Shown: piece after piece, positions 56,464 to 64,000 of the stretch
Position numbering within the stretch: position 1 is the stretch's first letter
Layout: the number at the start of each line of letters is the position of its first letter
Assembly (NCBI GenBank): GCA_947683425.1
Contig: CANTUQ010000051.1
Coordinates: 620,001 to 684,000 of the forward strand
Length of the DNA: 64,000 nt
Reading direction: 5' to 3'
DNA from: Excoecaria cochinchinensis
Lineage: Eukaryota > Streptophyta > Magnoliopsida > Malpighiales > Euphorbiaceae
Made by a program: the position numbers and the translations under genes
The notes under the pieces: model-generated
What the model was told of the DNA's origin: nothing
Database searches by the model: none
What the model saw: the letters and a program-made list of their open reading frames with translations, nothing else

Positions 56464-56916
56464 TGTAACACCCCTTACCCATACTTAGGCGATCCCATCC
56501 GATAAGGAGTGAGATGCCGTATGAGTAAAGGTGCCACCACACAGATACAGAATACATAAACATACATAACGAAGTATAGGGTAATTTAAAACTTCGAACC
56601 ACAAATCAAGGAATAAGCTGATCATGCAGTAATATAACTGAAGCATTACATTACTGTTCTGATCAACTAAGAAATACAATGGATAATTACAAAACCCAGA
56701 ATACATATACAAAAGTGGAAGCTATTACAAAACCATAAGAGATTTCTATACAAAAAAAATCCTCAAAGGTACAAAAATAAAGCCCTACACTAAGACCCTA
56801 CTGTGTTGGCTTCGATGGCGGCGACTCTCCCAAGACAACTCCTTCCGCACCTACACGGGTAAACACACCGTGCTAAGCGATAAATGCTTTGTGGGGAAAC
56901 ACACATATAGAATAAG
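56464..56916 (-). repeat. Truncated 3' LTR
   Basis: Collinear with 59990-60448 and then 63395 onward up to about ATATAGAATAAG, where it switches to pol sequence. It includes the hairpin pair (56855-56891, one stem mutated to GCTTTG). The junction near 56917 marks an illegitimate deletion. Confidence 0.85.
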
Positions 56917-58640
56917 GACTCATATTTAGTTCCTTCTGAGTCAGGAAGTACTTCAAACTCTTGTGGTCCGTAACGATCCTGCACTTCTCCCCGTAGAGAT
57001 AATGACGCCAAATCTTCAAAGCGAAGACAACCGCTGCTAACTCAAGATCATGCGTCGGATAGTTCCTCTCATGTGGCTTCAACTGTCGAGAAGCATAAGC
57101 CACAACTTTACCTTCATGCATCAGAACACATCCCAAACCAACACCTGAAGCGTCACTATACATAACAAACTCCTTACCCGAGGTGGGTTGAGTCAGTATA
57201 GGAGCTTCAACTAACAACTGCTTCAACCTCTCAAAACAGGCTTGACACTTATCCGACCATTCGAACTTAACTCCTTTCCTCAATAACCTGGTCATCGGAG
57301 CAGCAATTACTGAGAAATCTTTAACAAACCGACGGTGGTACCCTGCAAGACCAAGGAAACTCCTTACTTCCTGAACATTCCTGGGCGCTTTCCAATCCAC
57401 TATCGCCTCAATCTTGGTTGGATCCACATGGATAACCTTAGCTGAAACTATATGGCCCAAAAACGACACTTCCCAAAGCCAAAAATCATACTTACTTAAC
57501 TTGGCAAACAACCGATGCTCTCTCAAAACTTGCAAAACTAACCGAAGATGCTCTTCATGCTCGGTCTCATCCTTGGAAAACACCAAAATGTCGTCTATAA
57601 ACACCACTACAAACCGGTCTAAGTATGGCCTAAACACTCTATTCATCAAATCCATGAATGCCGCTGGAGCATTAGTCAAACCAAACGGCATAACAAGGAA
57701 CTCATAGTGGCCATACCGAGTCCGAAATGCAGTCTTAACCACATCCTCATTCTTAACACGAAGCTGATAATATCCAAACCGAAGATCTATCTTGGAAAAC
57801 ACTCCTGCACCTCGAAGCTGATCAAACAAATCTTCAACTCTGGGCAACGGATACTTATTCTTCACTGTGACCTTATTAATCTGCCTGTAGTCGATACACA
57901 TCCTCAAGGACCCATCCTTTTTCTTAACAAACAGAACTGGAGCTCCCCAAGGAGATATGCTGGGTCGAATGAACCCCTTATCCAATAGCTCTTGTAGTTG
58001 AGTTTTAAGTTCTCTTAACTCTACAGGAGCCATCCGATAAGGTGCTTTCAACACCGGTGTGGTACCCGGCATAATCTCTATGGCTAGCTCAACTTCCCTC
58101 TCCGGAGGCAAACCCGGCAAGTCACTCAGAAAAACATCACTAAACTCTCGGATAATAAATGTGCTCAATCCTAACTTGATCCCTCCTGGAATCCAAAACC
58201 ACAGCCAGAAAAGCCTCACAACCTTTTCTCATAAACCTTTTAGCTTGAATTGCAGAAATCACATTGTTCACAGAACTCGCACCCAAACCTCTAACGAACA
58301 CTGGAACTCGGTTCCTATCGCGAAGCACGAAGGTCTTCCTATGACAATCAACCACAGCTCAATGCTTGCTCAACCAATCCATACCCAAAATTAAATCATA
58401 CTCTCTGAAGGGCAACTCTATCAAATCCACAGGGAACTCAACACCTTCAACCATCAACGGACAACTCCTATAAACTCTACTCACACTGACACTATGCCTA
58501 ATGGATTGGTCACACATATCTCATAGTCTAACTGCTCTACCACATGCAACTTATCAACAAACTTAAGCGTGCACAAATATAAGTGTGTGGAACCAGGGTC
58601 TATTAGAGCATATAATTCAGTGTCATGGAGTAGGAACTTA
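56917..58640 (-). pseudogene. pol: Pol fragment (protease, RT, partial RNase H)
   Basis: Minus-strand protease starts with YALIDPGSTH in the frame ending 58481. A frameshift near 58490 and a TGA at 58361-58359 (after SK-H) follow, then 58355-58140 and, after another frame change near 58150-58219, a long open RT frame to 56873. RT has RPSISPWGAPVLFVKKKDG, FSKIDLRFGYYQL and an intact FIDDIL (about 57605-57588). RNase H has YSDASGVGLGCVLM, PTHDLELAAVVFALKIWRHYLYGE and TDHKSLKYFLTQKELN, where homology stops and LTR-derived residues begin. No integrase remains. Confidence 0.88.
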
Positions 58641-59869
58641 CCAGCAATCACATCAGGGGCATCCTGCTCCTCTCTGGCTCTAACTGCATAAGCTTTAGCG
58701 GCCATTGGGGGAGGACGCTCAACAGTCTCAGAAACAGCTACATCTCTGGGTCGACCGCCTCGACCTCTACCTCTACCTCTACCTCTAGCATCCTGCGGAG
58801 CATTCGATCCAACTCTGCTAGTACCTCCCTGAGGACCCGAGTCTTCACCCATCTGGGGATAATTAGCCACACGGTGCTCGGTGCTCCCACACCTGAAACA
58901 CCCACCAGTAAGCCACCTACACTTACCCCAGTAAGTTTTACTGCAGTGCGAACAAACAGGTGCAGCATCAGACCGGCCACCTCTTTCAGAACCAGATACT
59001 GCAGCTGAACCTTGCCTTTTCCCTCTAGAAGCTGAACCAGCCGCAGGTTCATCTTGCGGGTTCCTAGACCTCTTACCCGAAGATGAGGAAACACCACCCC
59101 TGGCAGCACTCCTGCACTGAGCTCTCTCTCTAATCGAAGATTCCTTCTTCTCTGCCCTCACGGCAGCCTCTGCAATCTGATAATAACTTACCCTAGGCAT
59201 ACACATTAAAGAAATCAAAGCAATCTTCAAAGAGTCGTTCAACCCGGCCTCAAAATGCTTGCATCTGAAATCATCCGTCATAACCCCACGCGGACCATAA
59301 CGAGACAACCGGTTAAACTCCTTCTCATAATCTGCAACTGACAAGGTCCTTTGCCTCAAACTCAGAAACTGCGCCCATGTTGCGTCCTTATATGCCTGAG
59401 TCACATACTTCTTAATGAACTCCTCACTGAAAAAGTCCCAAGTAACAGGATCAGGCATCTGAGGTTGCCTACTCACCAACTCCCACAATTCGTATGCTGG
59501 ACCTTAAAGCAAAGCTACAGCACACTCAGCTTGCTGATCAGGAGGACACCTAAATTCCCTCAAAGCTCTCTTAACTTTATTAAGCCACTTCTCAGCTATC
59601 TCAAATTCATCGAGTCCAGTCCCATAAAAATCCTCGACACCAGCTCTTCTCAGACTTACAATTGAAGCTTTCGGGGCAGTAACCCTTTCCAAAACCCGAG
59701 CCATGTCCTGATGCAATCTGAACATCGCCTCGAAAGGCATGGCAGCAGCCTTGGGCTGGATCCTAGCACGTTGAGCCAACACCGAAACAAAGACAGACGG
59801 ATCTACCGCTGGAGGGTTCACACTTTCAACGGACTCCTCGAGCGCACCGTGAGCAGAATCAGAATTCAT
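58641..59869 (-). pseudogene. gag: Gag of the minus-strand Tekay-like element
   Basis: ATG at 59869. The N-terminus VESVNPPAVDPSVFVS, DMARVLERVTAPKAS and FYGTGLDEFEIAEKWLNKV lead to a TAA at 59506-59504. The same frame then resumes: capsid WDFFSEEFIKKYVTQAYKDA, YEKEFNRLSRYGPRGV, DDFRCKHFEAGL; then a nucleocapsid with CSHCSKTYWGKCR and CFRCGSTEHRVANY, whose last Cys is Tyr. A Gly/Arg repeat (GRGRGRGRGG) precedes the protease. It is the fullest Tekay-type gag here and the reference for the capsid loss in Element A. Confidence 0.87.
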
Positions 59870-59972
59870 CTAACAAATAAGAGGACAACCACATCAACCA
59901 ACACAGCCCTAGACATAGACATATGCACACATAACATCTTATAAACAATCACCCAGAAACGCCTAAACCGGA

Positions 59973-59984
59973 GCTCTGATAACA
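59973..59984 (-). other. Primer-binding site (one mismatch)
   Basis: The minus strand reads TGTTATCAGAGC, one mismatch from TGGTATCAGAGC, separated by AGTTG from the LTR end at 59990. Confidence 0.85.
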
Positions 59985-61534
59985 CAACTTGTAACACCCC
60001 TTACCCATACTTAGGCGATCCCATCCGATAAGGAGTGAGATGCCGTATGAGTAAAGGTGCCACCACACAGATACAGAATACACATACATTCATACATAAA
60101 CATACATAACGAAATACAGGGTAATTTAAAACTTCGCACCACCAATCAAGGAATAAGCTGATCATGCATTAATATAAATGAAGCATTACATTACTGTTCT
60201 GATCAACTAAGAGATACAATGGATAATTACAAAACCCAGAATACAAATACAAAAGTGGAAGCTATTACAAAACCATAAGAGAGTTCTATACAAAAAGAAT
60301 CCTCAAAGGTACAAAAATAAAGCCCTACACTAAGACCCTACTGTGTTGGCTTCGATGGCGGCGACTCTCCCAAGACAACTCCTTCCGCACCTGCACGGGT
60401 AAACACACCGTGCTAAGTGATAAACGCTTAGTGGGGAAACACACATATTGTCACACCCCGTAAGTGGCCTAATTGGATTTAGCGATTTTAATTGGACAAT
60501 TAAGGGCATTTGAGTAATTTATAAGAAAAAGAGGATTATTTTGCAAGAAAACAAAAGTATTTTAAATGGCAGATTGTATTTGAGTGAGTGAAAGGTAATT
60601 TATCAAGGACCATTTGGTAAAAGAAGAGTGAGTGGAACTGTGAATTCGTGCATGTGTGCCAAGTGGAGAGTGTGTGTGTGCACGTGGGTGAGGGAAGAGA
60701 GAGGTCTGGTTGTGTTAGTGCTGGAAACCTACAGACTGAAGTTCTTCTCTCTTTTGCTTTCTCTCACGTTAGCCATACCGTTCCTCTCCATTTGCTGCTC
60801 TTTTCCCATTTGCATGTGTGTTCAGTCATTGTGGAACTAGGGTTTGAGATTAGAAAAGAAGTTACAGAAGGTAAGTGGCTATTGGTTTCGTGTGGTTCTT
60901 CTTCTCATATGGGTTTTTAGAGATTCTGTTCTTGGGTTTTAATTGTGGCTTTATCTGTTTGCAAGCATCTTAGGATAAAAGGAAAGAGAAAGGAAAAGGG
61001 CAAGATAGTGGACTGAGAGTGCAAGTGGACGTTTTTGAACTTCATTCAGGTTTGGGAGTGTGTCTGTTTTTCCCATTTTGGGTCTTGTTTCCAGTTTTGG
61101 TATTAAAGTGTTTATGTGTGTGTTTGTATATGGAAACGCTAGAGATATGTAATGTTGTTGATAATGTTAGTTATATGCATCTGATCGTCAATTGCATGGG
61201 TAATGTGATGTGTATATATATGATTTCTGTAGAAAAGAAGGTTAATGAGTATGCAAATGAGATGGTGATACATGTATATACATGTGAAATTCTGGGTTGT
61301 GCCTCTTTCTGGTTACATGCTGTGATGGTATGATAATGCGTATATTTTGAATGTATTTGCTATAAATGTGCTCAGAAGACCTCAAGGTACGCGTTTGCAT
61401 AATTATTTCATGAAAAATGGATTTAGACAAACTGGGGGTTGAGTTTTGGTTGTACTCTGTTTTTCACGTTTTCTGGTTTTCTGTGTTTTTCTGGAAATTC
61501 TGAGAAGTTGGATGAAGGAGAAGAAGCTGTGAGA

Positions 61535-61840
61535 GGAAGATCACGTGACGTGATGGGGCATCACGCCGTGACCTCCCTCCTTTGGGAAGTCACGTGGCGT
61601 GATGAAGCATCACGCCGTGACCTGCCTCTCTTGGCGAAGTCGCGACGTGATGGAGCATCACACCTCGCGACCTCGCCTGCCCCTGTGTGTCACGAGATCG
61701 TGACTTCTCTTCCTCACCTCTCAGGCGTCACGGGACGTGACTGATGGTCACGCCGTGACTGCCTTGTTCTTCTGCGTGGCACTTGCGAGAAACCAGCGTC
61801 ACGAGACGTGACGAATGGTCACGACGTGACCGGCCTCTAC
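61535..61840. repeat. CpG-palindrome island of the 60449-63394 solo LTR
   Basis: Repeated module of about 45-50 bp: a TCACGTGGCGTGATG-like word, a 2-5-bp spacer, an opposite CATCACGCCGTGAC-like word, then CT-rich filler. It includes GTCACGGGACGTGAC and GTCACGAGACGTGAC. The ORF at 61439-61744 runs through it by chance. Confidence 0.87.
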
Positions 61841-62485
61841 CTGCTGCCCTGTTTTTCTAAATTGAGGTTTTAACTTCTGTTTTAAGGGTTTTTGCACTAC
61901 ATGACAAATGTTTGAGTTAAAATTGTATTGTATTTTGGATAATTGCATAATATTAGGTTTTGTATACATGATTAATGATTAATCTACAGGATTTACATGA
62001 TTATAATTTATTTAACATGGACTTTTTCAATATGAACTATTTGTTCTTATCACCTCCTGTAATTGATATTTATACATTTAAATGTTCTGAATTGGATCAA
62101 TATACGTGTATATATGAAATATAAGTTAGTATTTAATGAAATTCACATGACAGGATACGAGAATTATTGAGTTGTATACTTGATTAAATAATTAATATTA
62201 GGGTACATGATTTATATGTTTATAATTTACATGAATATAGTTATTCCAATGTGGGTTTTATGTTCTTTTTACCTTCTGTGTTTGATAATTGAATATGTTT
62301 ACATATTTCTGGATTCGATTAGTATACACGTATACATGGATTATTACAAGATGAATTATAAGTTCTTATTACTTCCGGTAATTAATATTTGAATATATGT
62401 ATATGTTTCTGATTTTGATCAATGTACATGAATACATGAATTATTGAGTTGTGTTCTTTGAGCCTGAATAAGTCATAGTAGTGGA

Positions 62486-62503
62486 TAAGTAAGCGCTTAC
62501 TTA
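62486..62503. other. Perfect 18-bp palindrome
   Basis: TAAGTAAGCGCTTACTTA, near the R/U5 part of the solo LTR. A shorter version (GATAAGCGCTTATC) occurs in reverse context near 44415 in the related solo LTR. Confidence 0.6.
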
Positions 62504-62997
62504 GGTCAGAGTGTGTGTGCAGCTGCTATATGATAAAACGATATATGCGGGTCCATTTGGATCCTTGTTTCGACCATGTTTGGTCTATATGAAAATAAAG
62601 CGAGACTTCGGTCTCTATATGGAAAATACATGTTTGAGACTCATGTCTCTATATGCTTGGGATACTGTGTTCAATCAGTATCCAAATGACCGTATCCACT
62701 TCTAGAGAGTATTTCAGACTAATCAGGCTACATGTTTATATGTGATATATATATATATATATATATCTATATGTTGAGATGTTTATTGACAAGATTAAAG
62801 GTATATGTTGTATATGAAATATAGTATAACTCTGTGTTTATACACCTTGAGTGTATATGTATTTGCAATGGTGAGAAATATGTAGATTTTAATTATGTTT
62901 TAATAGTTAATTACTTGTAATGTATGTTTGTGGTTGGGATGAGATTATAGTATTGTTGTAAATATTGTATATGCATATTGTTAGTTTGTTTTGTTCC

Positions 62998-63049
62998 TCC
63001 CCACTAAGCGTTATCGCTTAGCACGGGCTCTTTTCCCGTGCAGGTGGCG
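62998..63049 (+). other. Tandem hairpin pair, plus-strand copy
   Basis: CTAAGCGTTATCGCTTAG is followed at once by GCACGGGCTCTTTTCCCGTGC-type sequence (7-bp stem, 7-nt loop). It is the cleanest copy of the module listed at 978-1016, about 350 bp before the LTR end. Confidence 0.75.
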
Positions 63050-64000
63050 AGTTTGGATTTGGAGTCAGATATCTGCGGGTCGGCCACTAGAAGTCTTTTT
63101 GGATGAAGTTGTTATGAGTCTTCCGCTGTAATTTTTGTATATGGCTTGTGTATAGCAGAGTAAATCTTTTGTAAAGGAGCAAATAGTATTTTTGTATATG
63201 TATTTGATTACAAGCCTCATTTTGTAAAACAGTATGGATATATGTTATATGTAAAAAGGATTTACTATTACATGATTAAAAGTTTCTTTATTTTACATTT
63301 GGTTTTTGTTTATACATGTGAATATGGATTTGTTATATGTGTTTGCCCGCGTGGCACTCCGGCATCCTTCCAACGGGGATGGCGGGGTGTTACACATATA
63401 GAATAAGAACAACCATTCACAACGGTCGTCAAGGCAAATCACATGCGTACTTCATGTACATACGATAATCATGGCATAACAATAGCATAAACTCATGCTC
63501 ACATACATAAAGCCATTCATCAGAAGATTCATATCAATAATCATATCCTCATAATAGATTATACTTCACCGTTGAATCCACACAGATACAACATATGTTT
63601 TCTCATATAATAATTCATACAAAGCACTTTAAGCACTGAAACACCTGCTGACTCAAGGTAGTGGATAACGAGTGAACAGAAAGTACTTTACGGGTACCAA
63701 CCGACTACGAATAGTACCTTATGGGTACGAATCGAAAACCATTTTAATTTTCATTCACAAACATTTTCTGAAGGACCTTAAACAAGCTCCAAACACATTA
63801 CAGAAGTTCGCGAGGAACCAAACGGGGACCTGAACGGGGTCCAAACGAAAACAGAAGCTGCAGCAAAGACTCTATTAGGCATGCCTAACTATCCACTTAC
63901 TAGACTCTAGTAGGTCATACATAAACCATTCAATCCATTTCATAACTTCCAAAATTATCATCATATATGTACATATTCATTTCATGGTTCCATATTCATA

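Larger units (their letters stand above)
60449..63394 (+). mobile_element. Solo LTR, Tekay-like, plus strand
   Basis: 2946-bp LTR (TGTCACACCCC...GGGGTGTTACA) with a perfect target duplication CATAT (60444-60448, 63395-63399) and no interior. Plus orientation follows from the hairpin pair near its right end. It is related to the solo LTR at 26177-46251. ORFs inside (60628-60920, 61019-61333) have no recognisable domain and are left out. An AT microsatellite lies at about 62744-62767. Confidence 0.9.
56464..64000 (-). mobile_element. Tekay-like element, minus strand, 3' truncated, running off the window
   Basis: LTR starts (TGTAACACCCCTTACCC) occur at 56464 and 59990 with gag and pol between them on the minus strand. 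The 3' LTR is only about 450 bp and is fused directly to RNase H. Integrase, the purine tract and most of the 3' LTR are gone. The 5' LTR at 59990 continues past the window and carries a solo LTR (60449-63394). It inserted 24 bp after the Tat3 primer site. Confidence 0.85.
59990..64000 (-). repeat. 5' LTR of the minus-strand Tekay-like element (partial)
   Basis: 59990-60448 and 63395-64000, incomplete at the window edge. It contains the hairpin pair (60395-60431, one stem base changed) and, after the inserted solo LTR, the conserved GTTCGCGAGGAACC pair near 63805. No gene is seen. Confidence 0.88.

Noticed and set aside
60628..61333. Possible small host gene in the 60449-63394 LTR
   Set aside because: The ORFs lack known motifs, lie inside an LTR with a target duplication, and end without splice or coding signals.

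Overview
The window is intergenic, repeat-only DNA from a flowering plant, most likely a eudicot. I find no host gene, tRNA, rRNA or organelle insert. Essentially everything belongs to nested Ty3/gypsy LTR retrotransposons of three lineages. Athila-like: tRNA-Asp-type primer site and a gag with the Athila C-terminal signature. Tekay/Del-like chromovirus: LTRs of the TGTAACACC type, TGGTATCAGAGC primer site, purine tract AAGGAGGG. Tat: TGTAGACACC/TGTAAGCACC LTRs, an Arg-type primer site, and a second, archaeal-type RNase H in pol. Lineage names come from motif recognition, not from a search.

Left nest (1-25.4 kb): a decayed minus-strand Athila-like gag and LTR (1-598, 23099-about 25440) is split by Element A (599-23098, TSD CATTG), a non-autonomous Tekay-like element with 3.8-kb LTRs and a short capsid-less Gag ORF. 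Its 5' LTR is in turn split, 5 bp from its end, by Tat1 (9476-23088, plus strand, TSD GGGTG), a very young element with identical-length 2278-bp LTRs and a nearly intact gag-pol.

Middle and right nest (25.4-64 kb): a heavily mutated plus-strand Tekay-like element (LTR about 25.4-47.44 kb with insertions, gag from 47.5 kb, pol to 54.28 kb) is broken by several insertions. These are a minus-strand solo LTR (26177-46251) that itself holds Tat2 (26873-44211, minus strand, 17.3 kb, TSD CTCGC); a second solo LTR (47966-50432, TSD AGTTA); and the 5' LTR of a third Tat element (54279-56420). Just after the Tat3 primer site sits a minus-strand Tekay-like element (56464 to beyond the window) with a truncated 3' LTR. 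Its 5' LTR carries a plus-strand solo LTR (60449-63394, TSD CATAT).

Two things stand out. (1) Tat2 carries, between pol and its 3' LTR, two additional genes fired in opposite directions from what looks like an internal bidirectional promoter (about 32856-33132). One is a sense gene related to Athila ORF1-type proteins with a 5'-UTR intron. The other is an intact, spliced antisense gene. The promoter core carries the same GACGGGC/GCCGTC words that precede the TATA box in the Tat2 LTR. (2) Every LTR family here, from all three lineages, contains a short island of 13-22-bp, mostly CpG-rich palindromic words. The words differ between families but the architecture is the same. The Tekay-type LTRs also share a set of small hairpins near their R/U5 end.
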